NCBI GenBank assembly: GCA_937625935.1
Contig: OW569393.1
Coordinates: 124,001-188,000, forward strand
Length of the DNA stretch: 64,000 nt
Direction: 5' to 3'
From: Tetramitus jugosus
Lineage: Eukaryota; Heterolobosea; Eutetramitea; Acrasida; Vahlkampfiidae
In this document: positions 28,159 to 38,737 of the stretch, piece by piece
How the letters are laid out: each line of letters opens with the position of its first letter
Position numbering within the stretch: the stretch's first letter is position 1
The notes under the pieces: model-generated
Databases searched by the model: none
Told to the model about the DNA's origin: nothing
The model's input: only the letters and a program-made list of their open reading frames with translations
Translations under genes and position numbers: made by a program

Positions 28159-29259
28159 TCAACTCAAGATACATCTTGTTGGAGTCTCTCCTAACTGTTC
28201 TTGTGGTGCCGCTTGTCCTTTAGCTAACATGGCATCCTCTAGAGTGCTTTGTTGATGAAATGTGTAAAAGCGCCTCAATATAACATCAGTCATAACTGCT
28301 GCATTCTCACAAGTCAATTCAAAATATTCCAAAGGTAAAGCATCAAACATTTGAGCACAATCCTTTAGGAATCTCTGTTTTGAAATAGGTGCAGCTTCTG
28401 ACCAAACACCAACACCGACAATCAAAACACCTTTACAGGCCTTTGGTGGTTCAAACTTTAAATATGATACACTATCCTTTAGTGTAAACAAAGCATTAGT
28501 CAGAGAATTTGAACAATTACTGTACGAATAAACTGGATCATAAGTATCCTCGTTCCATGCATGGCTCGTGTCTACTGTGATTGCCAAGCATTGAGTCACA
28601 CGGAAGTAACATTTGATTAAAGTTTGAAATCGATTCTGACTGAGCATCCAAAGTTGAAATGTCAAGTTTGGAGTTTCTTTTGGTTGTCTCGAAGCCATAT
28701 ACAAAAGCTTGAAGTCGATAGCCAGCTGGTTGTTTGGCGTAACATCTGGTGGTATCACAAGTTGTCTATTAATCAATGCATCAATCACTGCCAGATTCAG
28801 TGGACCTCTGCACACAGGGAACAAGATTTTTGAGATTGTCTGATTAGACTCCTGGTCATACATGGAACGCGACATGACTGGATAGAATGGAAATTGGGAA
28901 AATCGCTTGTAGTGACACATGTAATCCCTCATTTCATCACAATAGTCTTGACTCACTTCAGTGGCACTGGTAATGTTCAAAGAAGATTGGAATGTCTTTC
29001 TGTTTGATCCTTGTTGCCAATGTTCAATCGTGTCAGTGAAGTCTCTCTTGAGAAGCACTGTCCACAAGTGCTGATTGGTCAGGATACAGTCATAAGCAGT
29101 GGAATTTATCATGGCATAGTGGCAGAGATCAGAAGCTGGCAGAAAGAGAAGAATCTGAAACAGTTCATCCCAGCTCAGTGTTTTTGTTGGTTCGTCATGT
29201 TTTTTTGTTCTCTCTGGAAGCTGCCTTCGAACTTGCACCGGAGAACAAAAGAACAACAT
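28159..29259 (-). CDS. F-box protein fused to a degenerate Rab/Ras-like domain with CAAX end, 366 aa
   Basis: Start at the first ATG (MLFFCSPVQV). An F-box lies at residues ~28-73 (LSWDELFQILLFLPASDLCH ... HLWTVLLKRDF). Residues ~143-335 follow the order of a Rab-type GTPase but with each nucleotide motif altered: KILFPVCRGPLNLAV where the P-loop should be; LAIDFKLLYMA for the IGVDFK strand; FQLWMLSQNRFQTLIKCYFR in place of LQIWDTAGQERFRTI..YYR; CLAITVDTS for the next strand; GVLIVGVGVWSE where NKxD is expected; and YFELTCENA in place of the SAK region. The last four residues, CILS, are a CAAX prenylation signal. It is probably a membrane-anchored SCF adaptor whose pseudo-GTPase binds partners rather than GTP. 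The fold is inferred from motif order. Confidence 0.75.
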   Translation of the reverse strand: MLFFCSPVQVRRQLPERTKKHDEPTKTLSWDELFQILLFLPASDLCHYAMINSTAYDCILTNQHLWTVLLKRDFTDTIEHWQQGSNRKTFQSSLNITSATEVSQDYCDEMRDYMCHYKRFSQFPFYPVMSRSMYDQESNQTISKILFPVCRGPLNLAVIDALINRQLVIPPDVTPNNQLAIDFKLLYMASRQPKETPNLTFQLWMLSQNRFQTLIKCYFRVTQCLAITVDTSHAWNEDTYDPVYSYSNCSNSLTNALFTLKDSVSYLKFEPPKACKGVLIVGVGVWSEAAPISKQRFLKDCAQMFDALPLEYFELTCENAAVMTDVILRRFYTFHQQSTLEDAMLAKGQAAPQEQLGETPTRCILS

Positions 29260-29282
29260 TTCGACCACTCAAGGAGCCCAGT

Positions 29283-29531
29283 TATCGCATATTTGTGGGA
29301 ATTGAGAGAAGTACCTTTGCTTTTACACAAGTGGGTCGTGACAAGATTATTGGATTGTGCAGTCATGGTGTTAGCTACAACATTGGTGAACATACAATTC
29401 ATATGAATCACGCACGAGCAGATGTTGCTCTGTGCGCGGATTATCATGCAGGTGACAAGATTGCCATCAAGCTCGATTTGAAGAGTTTGAGTAGTTCAAA
29501 TACTGCATCGTACTCCTGGCTGCATCATTGA
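29283..29531 (+). pseudogene. SPRY-like domain fragment
   Basis: An open frame (~82 codons) with protein-like sequence: YRIFVGIERSTFAFTQVGRD, then IIGLCSHGVSYNIGE, then YHAGDKIAIKLDLKSLSS. The IGLCS...GD-x-IAIKLDL order recalls the second half of SPRY domains (VG-CS ... GD-I-LD). There is no good ATG at its start, and it begins 24 bp from the start of the divergent F-box gene, leaving no space for its own 5' half or promoter. It is most likely the truncated 3' end of a former gene. Confidence 0.4.
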
Positions 29532-29649
29532 GGCGATCAAAAAACTCCCTCAAAATTCTAACTTTTAACAAAACCAACAACACACTTTACATCATACGCA
29601 TTTCCTCACAGCATTTCCTCACACTCAAACACACACACAACATTGGACA

Positions 29650-32460
29650 ATGAAGAGAAAGTACACTCAAACATTCATCACTGAAACCATTTTACCACCA
29701 CTGCCGTCGACGCCACCCACCAACAAAAAACAATCATTATCATCATCCCGCAACAACAACAACAACAGTAACAACAACAGCTCAAATTCACCACCACTGA
29801 TCAAATTATTCAAATCAGACATTGAATTGTTCAAAGTGTGCCGACGTGGTCTCTCTACTGAACTCTTGATTCACATACTAGAGTTTGTGTATTGTCCATT
29901 GATCACCATTGATTGTCCCATTTATTCCTCCATCAATCATCATCATTATCATCATGACAAACAATCATCATGTCATGACAGTGAAGAGTTGTTGTTTGTC
30001 ATGCCATCGCACCTGATTAGACAAATGTATGGACGATTGAGAACCGATCCCTATCGAAGACACTTTTTATTGACCAATCAATTCTCACTATTGTTCTATG
30101 CTCCACCACCACTACCACTACCACTACCACCATCAATATCATCATCAAAAAAGAATGAAAGTGAACATGATGATGATGATGATACAAAAAGTGTCAAGAT
30201 GAAATTCATGTTACCGACACTGCCATTGCACACTGAAAAAATTCAAATCAACGTGACGCAATTATATGTTCAACCATCATCTCATACCAACAACAACAAC
30301 AACACTAGTAACAATAATAGTAACAATAGTAATAGTACATTATTGTCATCCTTGTTGCGACTTTCACCTCAGACACTTGATGCATTTTATGAATTGATTG
30401 CTATGCGATACAATCACAACAACAACAACAACAATAACTCTCATGGACAACAACAACAACAATACGTGGTACATGATGCGAATGATGTCATACCACTGTT
30501 TCAATCACACATTCCCAATCGTTATCAAAACATGAGTCACTTGAAGAGAATAGAATGGAAGGAACGCAATCGAACCACTATTCTCACAAATAATCATTCA
30601 ATGATTGTGATGAATCGTAAGAATAGTAATAGTAGTAATAGTGAAATTCAAGGTGGTGGTGCTGGTGGTGGTGGTGTCATGTTGAACCCAGCCATGGGCA
30701 CAAGTTCTCAACTATATGGACTACAGGTACAATTGATTGATTCAGTCATTTATTATTCATTGTTGAGATGGAGTCAATTACACTCGGTTCCATTCTATCA
30801 ATCAAAACTGTCGTCTGTGGTTCAATGTTCTTCATTTGATGTGTTTTCACCACCTCATCTTGTTTCATCATCATCATCATCATCATCAATCATCACTAGT
30901 AATAGTCATAGTAGTAGTGGTAGTAGTAGTGTGATCCATAATTATAATGGCATATCATTTCTCTTTCCCATTAGTAATCATAGTCATAATAATAATGAAA
31001 AGATGATGATGACGAGTGATGAAAAGATGAATAATGAAGGAACCATGTTTGAATATGTGATGCGATCATTTCCTCAACTCACTCAATATGATGGTAATGT
31101 GATTGAGAATGACGATGAGTTTGATCTCACTTTTCTCACTCGTCAATACAATCTTCATCATCAACAACAATTATCATTGTTGACTGATCATGATGACACT
31201 CCTCATGCAAAGAAGGGTCAAACTGGTTACTGTGGTATTCGTGGAGAGAAATTGGAGAGAATTCGATTGATTTTTCCACGTTTGCATCCACCGTCAACCA
31301 TTATCACTCCTCTTTTTCTTCAACAACAACAACAAAATGTGTATTCAAGAGAAAAGGAATGGTATGTGAATCAATTGATGCAACGATTGTTGTTTGGTGA
31401 TAGTAGTGGTGATGATCGTACTGGTTGTCCTCGACGATTGAAGCAATTCACAGTATTGTTATCAGCATCGTTATTGAACGAGAATAAGAATGATGATGAT
31501 GATGATTTTGAGAATGAAGAAATGATGAGTTCATCGACAAGTGCACTGGATAATTTTCAAGTGTTGACTCCCTTTTCATTACCAAACATGACTCGACAAC
31601 AACTGAGACGACAGAGACAATTGAACTATTACAATAGTAGTAGTAGCGATGGAAAGAATAGTAAAATGATGATTCATGACTTGATCAAGTTTCATGTACC
31701 ATGTCAGAATATGCGTCAATTGTTAATGTTGCATGCGAGAGAGTTGGACATTGGCTATGGGCATTACACATTTTCATTGAGCGATCTACAATATGGTTTG
31801 ACGCACAATACTTTGATTCGAAAACTCAAGATTGCGTTCAATGGCAGTATGGGCAAAACAAACAATACCAGCAGCAGTGCTGTTGTGAGTGAGCCAAAGC
31901 CTAGTCTAGCTCGTACAGGTAGCAGCGGTGGTGGTGGATTATTTGCCATGATTGATAATCCTGTTCAACTGCGCTCTCCAACAAGTCGTTCACCTACTAC
32001 TGGTGGTGGTAGTAGTAGTATTTTTGGTTCATTGAGCACTACTAGTGGTGATCAACAGTCATTGCATGACATTTTCAATTCATGTCCCATGCTAACTCAC
32101 TTGGAGTTATACATGGCGAATCAGGCCATTTCATCCGAAAAGTTCTATGATTCCCTCTCGAGGTGTATCCACCTTCAACATTTGGTCATCAATGTGTCGT
32201 ACATGAGTCAGTTGACAAGTGTTTTACAGGGATCGACGTTCAGGCATGTCAAAGTATTTTGTCATTTCGCGTATCCACTGTCCAAGTTGCAAAACAAGCT
32301 ACAGGTAATTGCTACAGGATTGCAGTGCATGAATCGTTTGGAGTTGATTCAGTGTGCGACAAAAGATGAACGGGATATATGGGGTCAACAGCACTATCAG
32401 TTGGGCGATATCAGAGTGTCATTCACGACAGCCAGTCGATTGTTGGATCATTCTGAGTAA
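29650..32460 (+). CDS. Low-complexity F-box/LRR-like protein, 936 aa
   Basis: ATG start after a CA-rich leader. The protein is dominated by Asn, Ser, His and Gln runs from CAA, AAT, TCA and CAT repeats. Near residue 67 GLSTELLIHILEFVYCPLI looks like the first helix of an F-box. The C-terminal 130 residues show leucine-rich repeat character (CPMLTHLELYMANQAISSEK; CIHLQHLVINVSYMSQL; TFRHVKVFCHFAY; CMNRLELIQ). The middle has longer folded-looking stretches (IRLIFPRLHPPS, YGHYTFSLSDLQYGLTHNTL). This suggests an F-box/LRR substrate adaptor inflated by repeats. No membrane segment. The assignment is tentative, the gene itself is solid. Confidence 0.7.
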   Translation: MKRKYTQTFITETILPPLPSTPPTNKKQSLSSSRNNNNNSNNNSSNSPPLIKLFKSDIELFKVCRRGLSTELLIHILEFVYCPLITIDCPIYSSINHHHYHHDKQSSCHDSEELLFVMPSHLIRQMYGRLRTDPYRRHFLLTNQFSLLFYAPPPLPLPLPPSISSSKKNESEHDDDDDTKSVKMKFMLPTLPLHTEKIQINVTQLYVQPSSHTNNNNNTSNNNSNNSNSTLLSSLLRLSPQTLDAFYELIAMRYNHNNNNNNNSHGQQQQQYVVHDANDVIPLFQSHIPNRYQNMSHLKRIEWKERNRTTILTNNHSMIVMNRKNSNSSNSEIQGGGAGGGGVMLNPAMGTSSQLYGLQVQLIDSVIYYSLLRWSQLHSVPFYQSKLSSVVQCSSFDVFSPPHLVSSSSSSSSIITSNSHSSSGSSSVIHNYNGISFLFPISNHSHNNNEKMMMTSDEKMNNEGTMFEYVMRSFPQLTQYDGNVIENDDEFDLTFLTRQYNLHHQQQLSLLTDHDDTPHAKKGQTGYCGIRGEKLERIRLIFPRLHPPSTIITPLFLQQQQQNVYSREKEWYVNQLMQRLLFGDSSGDDRTGCPRRLKQFTVLLSASLLNENKNDDDDDFENEEMMSSSTSALDNFQVLTPFSLPNMTRQQLRRQRQLNYYNSSSSDGKNSKMMIHDLIKFHVPCQNMRQLLMLHARELDIGYGHYTFSLSDLQYGLTHNTLIRKLKIAFNGSMGKTNNTSSSAVVSEPKPSLARTGSSGGGGLFAMIDNPVQLRSPTSRSPTTGGGSSSIFGSLSTTSGDQQSLHDIFNSCPMLTHLELYMANQAISSEKFYDSLSRCIHLQHLVINVSYMSQLTSVLQGSTFRHVKVFCHFAYPLSKLQNKLQVIATGLQCMNRLELIQCATKDERDIWGQQHYQLGDIRVSFTTASRLLDHSE

Positions 32461-32756
32461 AGAAGAGTATCTAACACATGACACATGAACACATGAATCG
32501 TGTTTCCGTCATGTACTTCGAATTAAGGAATGGCAGCTTTCAAATGCAATCAGATTACGGTACCTTTCTGTGGTCATATGAGACAGAGACCAAGAACTCG
32601 AAGCCACCATTTTGGCGCCACATTCAGTGATCCGTTGTTTACAACTATTCGGTGTCGGCCAAACGGACAACACGGCGAATCGTTTGTGAAATAGAAGAAA
32701 GAAAAAATTCATCCTAGCGCAACTCTCATTCTTTGGCAAGCAATCATTAAGCAGAG

Positions 32757-35677
32757 ATGAATTTAGAGTATTATAAGAATAGATCTGAGAACAGTAGATT
32801 TTCTACTCAATACTTAGAGTATGACGAATATGTTTTCGACGTAGTTCCTGATAGCTTCTTTCGCTTAGACATGAACGAAAAAGTTTTGTAAGTTTTTCGC
32901 TTTGTTTGTTTCCTATTGATGAAGTGCACGTCTAACATTTGAATAAACAAGACCTCCAAAGGGAACTCTTGTCGTGTCATCATACTGCCTCTTGTTTTGT
33001 CCTTATGATGTACTATTGCCAGTGTACAAGATTTTGTTCTCAGACATGAAATCTGCCAAGATTTCCAAGTCATGGTCTCACTTGGCTGGTGTCTCAAAGA
33101 AAACAACAAGCATCAGGATCAAACTCAGTAACGTCTTCATTAGACATAGTTATCAACCTTTTACAGTTGAAACTGAGGTATGTTTTTGAATTATGTCTCT
33201 TTTTGATCTTCAGGCTTCTCACACGTTCCTTTCACTTGTGCTAGCATCAGGATATTTATTCATCAAAGGGAGTAATCTTGGCTGTGGCGAATGGATTGCA
33301 TGATATCGTGTTACAAAAGATTGAACAACTGAGAGTTGCTTCTACCAATTCCAAAGACAGAGACACAATGATTAAACAGTTGATCTCTACGTATGAGTCC
33401 AAGAGAACACTGAACACAAAGTACATATCTCGTAGTGAAAGAGCCAGCGCATCCAACCTCGCCACTCTCTTTTGCCATTTCGAGAAGGTTAGAGGATTCT
33501 TTGCTGTGACTGGAGAGAGTTTGTATTTTATTCCTCACAGCACTTGTAAATCTGAGCCTGTGTGTCAAGTCATACCAAAGTCCAGCATCAAGTATGTCTT
33601 GAAACAACGGTACTTGCACACTGATATTGCTTTGGAGGTGTTTCTTTATGGTGCCAGCAGCATGTTCTTAGTGTTTGATAGTCAATCAGCTCGAGACAAC
33701 ATTTACACAAGCATTGGACAAACAACTTCAGCTGAAGATTTGCTCAATGAAAAGCAAGGTCGCTGGAAGAGAGGAGAGATTTCAAATTTTGAGTACCTCA
33801 TGTTTTTGAATCAAATTTCAGGTAGAACTGTGAATGAGATTTCGCTCTATCCAATTCTTCCATGGTTGATTGTGGACAACACAGCAAGATCGTTGGATTT
33901 GACAAGTCCGGAGATATTCAGAGACTTGGCGAAACCTATCGGAACATTGAATGATCAAAAGTTAATCTCCTTAAAAAGATTGCCTGAGAGTGAGAACTTT
34001 GCTTATCACAAGTATTGCTCGAATCCAGATGATATCGCGTGTTTGATTGCCAGAGCAAAACCTGATGTTTTGTTACAGTTGAGATATGCCAACAGAAGTA
34101 ATATTTCGCCTGATATACAACCTCAATCCACTCTCATTATGGGTGTGACTGATGCGTTCAACAAGGTTATGACAGATCCAAAGTTCAACATTGAAGCTAT
34201 CCCAGAGTTTTATGAAGGTGATGGTGAACTGTTTGTCAACAACAAGAGGTGGATAGTCAATGGATCATTCGTGCCAAACATGACACTTCCTGCTTGGGCC
34301 AAAACAGCTAGTGATTTTATTCGAGTCAATCATCAAGCACTCGAATGTGACTATGTCACTGATCATATCCATGAATGGATTGATCTAACCTTTGGATTTA
34401 AGTCTGCACCTCAAATTGCTCCGCAGTACGATAACATGTACAATAGAGCTAGTTACAAGTTGAATGACGACCTCGTGTTTGGCAATGTATTCACAAAAGA
34501 ACAACGCGAGTTGTACTTGCTCGGGCAAGCACCTAGACAATTGTTCTCTGAGCCTCATCCAATCAAAATTCCAACTCATAGAACTGTACAGGCTCAGTTG
34601 GTCGATGAAAGAGAGTTCCTGAAGAAGGAATTGAGCAACCTGAAAGAGAAAGTTGAAGAAAGAGAGAATGCTCTCTCACAGGAGAGGGAAGAGTTGGAAA
34701 CAAGAATGAAAGAAGCTCTTCAAGAGAAAGATATGGTGATTTCTGAGTTAAACGAGCGCCTAGGCCACAAGGACGCAGAGAATAATGAGTTAAAACACAA
34801 CATCAACGATATGGAGAAGAAGACAGTTTATTTATCGAAGGAAGTGAAGAGAATGACACCCAAATCAGATAAGAGCAGACCTGATGACGTGAGAAGTGTG
34901 AATCGATATATTCTCCAACTCGAGAAAGACTTGGCTGAGAGCAAGAAGGACGAGAAAATGAGAGTGAAGGAACTTGATCAGACTCACAAGCTAATTATTG
35001 AATACAAGACGAAGCTGGAAGCCCAAAAGGAAATATGTGACAGATACTATCAGAAAGTCCGGGGCATCAAAGATTTGAATCAACAAATTTCAGATCAGTC
35101 AATCATTATCAACAGATTGAGACTTGAAAATGATGAAAAAGAAAACACGATCCACAAGGTAATTATCTCTAATAGGGATAGAGACCAAGAGTTGAAGGAC
35201 TTGAAGTTGGAGAATCACACTCTGGCCCAACAAGTTCGCGCTATGGAGTCCATACTCAAAGATGACTTTAAGGCTGTGCAGCAAGCTAAAAAGATTCGAT
35301 ATCTGGAGCATGCTCACGGTCGAATCAAGGCTCAATTCAAAGAAGAAGAAGATATCGAAATTGACATGGATGAAGCGTTGCGACTCTCTAGTTCAGCTTC
35401 TGTCCTCTATGACCCTGTGCCTCTCAAAAGTCGCTTGGATAATCCAGCCAACTTGGACGAAAGTACGAGCCGAACAGTTGAGACATCAGCTCTATTGAAC
35501 GAAAGCAGCCAAATGTTCCCAGAGGACTTTGATCCGAACAATTCTGTTCAAGATTTGGACCAGCATGAAATCCATCGACTTGACGACCATTCACGACAAG
35601 AGAGTGACCATGAAGTGGAAGATTTTATTGAATCTGTGAGCACTTCAAACGAAGTCAACTCGATGCTCTCTCCTTAA
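32757..35677 (+). CDS. BEACH-domain protein of the FAN/NSMAF type with coiled-coil C-terminus, three exons, 929 aa
   Basis: Exons are 32757-32887, 32952-33177 and 33245-35677; introns of 64 and 67 bp (GTAAGT...CAAG, GTATGT...GCTAG) join in frame. The N-terminus (NLEYYKNRSENSRFSTQYLE) and the GTLVVSSYCLLFCPYD stretch resemble the FAN N-terminal/GRAM-like regions. A PH-like segment follows (KVRGFFAVTGESLYFIPHST ... VFDSQSARDNIY). The BEACH domain starts at RWKRGEISNFEYLMFLNQIS, with PILPWLIVD and DLAKPIGTLN hallmarks, and ends around APRQLFSEPHP. In animal FAN the C-terminus is WD40 repeats; here it is ~330 residues of charged coiled coil plus an acidic tail. BEACH proteins act in membrane traffic and lysosome size control. 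Confidence 0.9.
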
Positions 35678-35891
35678 GGTGGCAAGTGAACTTTTGAATA
35701 AACTTACTGCATGATTAACAACGTCTCTGTTCCCTTTTTCGTTGTCTCCGCCGATGATTACAAAAACTGGCATATCCCCGCTTGTGGACCAGGCACCAAC
35801 ACGTTCTAATCTGGCCACAGAACCTTGCCTCCAAAAAAACATCATCATCCATCCTACTACCATCCCACTTATCCAACCAACAACAAAAAAA

Positions 35892-36545
35892 ATGAGAATC
35901 AGTTCCTCCATTGTTCTTTGCTGCTTGTTGCTCCTCATTGCCACCATCTTGAACGTTCAAGCTTCCTCCTCCTCCAGTGCCATTGCCCATCACAACTTGA
36001 AGCACAAGCTCATTCAAGCCAATGAAAAGCTCCACGAGTACATTAAGAATTTGAAGAAGAAGAACAACCAGTTCACTGGCCGTTCTGAGCAATTGATCAA
36101 GAAGAAGAAGAACTCTTTGCTCAACAAGGCAAAAAAGCTTCAACGTGTCATTCAAGAACAAGGTGCTTCTCTCACTGATTTGCCAGTGTATGACTATGAT
36201 GTCATTGAGAGCAGAAACGATTTGGATACGATTGAGAGTCGTAGTGACAGTCTTTCCATGGGCTCTGCCTCTGGTAAGGCCTCCTACTACTCTAATTCGT
36301 TCAATGGAAGAAAGACCGCCAACGGAGAAACTTTCTCCAACTCGGCTTCTACTTGTGCGCACAAGACTTTGCCTTTTGGTACCATGGTTACTGTACAGAA
36401 TACTGCCAATGGCAGAACTGCAAGATGTAGAGTCAATGATCGTGGTCCATACTCCCCTGGTAGAATCATTGATTTGACTTCTCATGTCTTCTCTCAATTG
36501 GCTTCATTGAGTGCTGGTGTTTTGAACGTTCAAATCTCTTACTAA
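35892..36545 (+). CDS. Secreted RlpA-like / expansin-type double-psi barrel protein, 217 aa
   Basis: Start at ATG MRISSSIVLCCLLLLIATIL, a clear signal peptide ending near VQASS. Residues ~27-90 are a Lys-rich coiled-coil region, then an acidic linker. The C-terminal ~90 residues are a double-psi beta barrel of the RlpA/barwin/expansin type: GKASYYSNSFNGRKTANGET, CAHKTLPFGTMVTVQN, and VNDRGPYSPGRIIDLT, where the Asp of NDRGPY is the family's conserved acid. Such domains bind or cut polysaccharide or peptidoglycan (bacterial RlpA is a lytic transglycosylase). In an amoeba that eats bacteria, a role in digestion or cyst wall biology is possible. Highly regular codon usage (an open antisense frame spans it) suggests good expression. 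Confidence 0.85.
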   Translation: MRISSSIVLCCLLLLIATILNVQASSSSSAIAHHNLKHKLIQANEKLHEYIKNLKKKNNQFTGRSEQLIKKKKNSLLNKAKKLQRVIQEQGASLTDLPVYDYDVIESRNDLDTIESRSDSLSMGSASGKASYYSNSFNGRKTANGETFSNSASTCAHKTLPFGTMVTVQNTANGRTARCRVNDRGPYSPGRIIDLTSHVFSQLASLSAGVLNVQISY

Positions 36546-36785
36546 AATATTGTTGTGTCTTTTGATACAGTCTTTTGTAAAAATCGAAACAGTTTTTTTT
36601 GTAAGTGCCAGATGATGTCAATCGACAAGAAACAGAGCTAAAAATACGAGCAGAGCTATGGATAGAGTTCTGCGCAGATCTGACGATGTCATTCATGATC
36701 ACGCACATTTACCTCCGACAACAAAGAAAGAAGCACCAGATCAAACAGCGTTGCAAGCAGCACAGAAAGAAAAAAAACTCGAGTC

Positions 36786-38485
36786 ATGTCAATTGTTCGG
36801 CGCTTTACATCTCTGCCCTATCGTTGCTTGTCCAAGCAGAGTACCAAAACTTGGGATTGCTACTCCAATGTACATCTCAACCAATTGCAACACTCGATAC
36901 TGAGGCATCAGTTGTCACTGTTTCACACCAATCAAATGATTGTTCCCTCGCAGGTCATTCCACAAGACACGAGTGAACAGAGAGTGTACAAGTTGAAGAG
37001 CATATTTGAGACGTATGATTTGGACGGCAACGGATTCATTGATCGCGAAGAATTGCAAAACATGTTGAGCAAGGCTTCCATCTCTTCAGAGTACGCCATT
37101 AAGATGATGGACGAGAGTAAGGGAAAACAAGGCATTAGTTTTAATGCGTTCTGCAAGTTGTTGCAACCGTTGAACAACTTGGATTTTGACAGTGTTATGA
37201 AATATTGGTTGAAACAGGTGACAAGTGTGGAGATTCCCGATGCAGAGATTATTGTAAACTCTGGTATGTTTCTCCTGTATAATCTCAGAATTTTTTTGTT
37301 CGTCCAACTAAACAATGTATTGTAGTGTTCAAACGATTGTTGGAACAAGCAAAAGCAAATTTGAAACCGAATGAAGTTGTCAATGAGGATTTATTACTGC
37401 AGTTCCCACGAGAGATTCTATACTTGGGTGGTGCCCCAGGTGCTGGAAAAGGTACTGTAACAGAACATATTTTGAAGATTAGAGAGATTTCAGCACCACC
37501 CATCGTAATGAGTTCATTGCTGGATTCTCCCCAGGCGAAAAAGATTAAGGATGCAGGTGGATTGGTGGGTGATTTTGAAGTTGTTGAGATGTTATTCACA
37601 GAGTTGTTGAAACCACAGTATCAGAACGGAGCTGTCATTGATGGATTTCCGAGAACCATGGTCCAGGTTGAAGTCGTTAAAAAATTGTATGATAAGATGA
37701 TGAGACAGCACATGATGACGTCAAAACTCGATGTAGGAAAGTATTTCCGAAGGCCCATCTTTCGTTCGTTAATGTTGTTTGTCGAGGAGAAGGAATCCGT
37801 GATGAGACAGTTGAATCGTGGTCATCAAATCATTGAACACAACAAGAAAGTGCAAGAGACTGGAAATGGAGTCTTGTTACCACTGAGAAAAACAGATGTG
37901 GACAGAGATGCCGCTCGATTGCGTTACAATATTTTTAAGGAACAAACGTATGATTCGCTACAAAAATTGAAACAATACTTTCATTATCACATGATTAATG
38001 CGCAGGGAACGATCGAAGATGTGAAACACAACATTGAAAAGGAATTGTTGTATCAGAGTTCGTTGGAATTGAGTGCCGAAACGTTTGCTACCATTAAGCA
38101 TATTCCCACGGCTTCAGATGTCATTATCAATGCTCGTCAGAAACTTGTTTCTCGTTTGGATGATTATCAACGATTGGACACAGAGCTTTTCCAGAGTGTA
38201 GCAAAAGCTATTGAAGAAGAGTTCGAGGACAAGATTGAAATTGGTGCCATTGCAGGTTGTGCCTATGTGAGTTCAATGAACCCTCTTTTTGATAATGAAC
38301 TTGCAAGAAAGATGGCTCTCGATATCATGAGTGATAGAGGCTTTACAACGACTTGCAGATCACTGTATCATACGACGCCAGTGTCCATTGGACCAGATAA
38401 TACTATTATTTGCAAAAAACAGAATATTTACGAATTTAATGTGCGGTTTCCCAAGTCATTAACCATGGCGAGTCTAGGATCATAA
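36786..38485 (+). CDS. EF-hand / adenylate kinase-like fusion, probably mitochondrial, two exons, 545 aa
   Basis: Exon 1 36786-37263, exon 2 37326-38485; the 62-bp intron (GTATGT...TTGTAG) joins in phase 1 to read IVNSVFKRLL. The N-terminus (MSIVRRFTSLPYRCLSKQST, Arg/Ser-rich and free of acids) looks like a mitochondrial presequence. An EF-hand lies at residues ~73-90 (YDLDGNGFIDREEL) with all ligand positions filled. The kinase part has P-loop LGGAPGAGKGT (~193-203) and the NMP-binding signature VIDGFPRT, as in adenylate kinases (ATP + AMP to 2 ADP). An atypical C-terminal extension of ~170 residues follows. Calcium control of nucleotide phosphotransfer is a natural inference from the fusion. 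Confidence 0.85.
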
Positions 38486-38737
38486 ATGAATTCATCCCGA
38501 TTTGAACATTGGTTTTCCATAAACAATAGGTTTGACTCGTTCTGAAGTGCGTTTCATACATCAGAGTCATGCAATGGACATTCAATAATAAATATAAAAT
38601 GAAACATGTGACCTGATCCTCTTCAAACATGATCATGCATCAGTTCTTTTGGTTAACAATTGGTCTTTGACAAAACTTAAATCCGCCCTTTACCATGAAT
38701 GGTAATCAACTCGCTCCAGTTCAAAACTGTCATTGAC

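Noticed and set aside
35715-36497. Long minus-strand open frame (260 codons) over the RlpA-like gene
   Set aside because: The plus strand has a signal peptide and a clear conserved domain; the antisense frame is a by-product of its codon bias.
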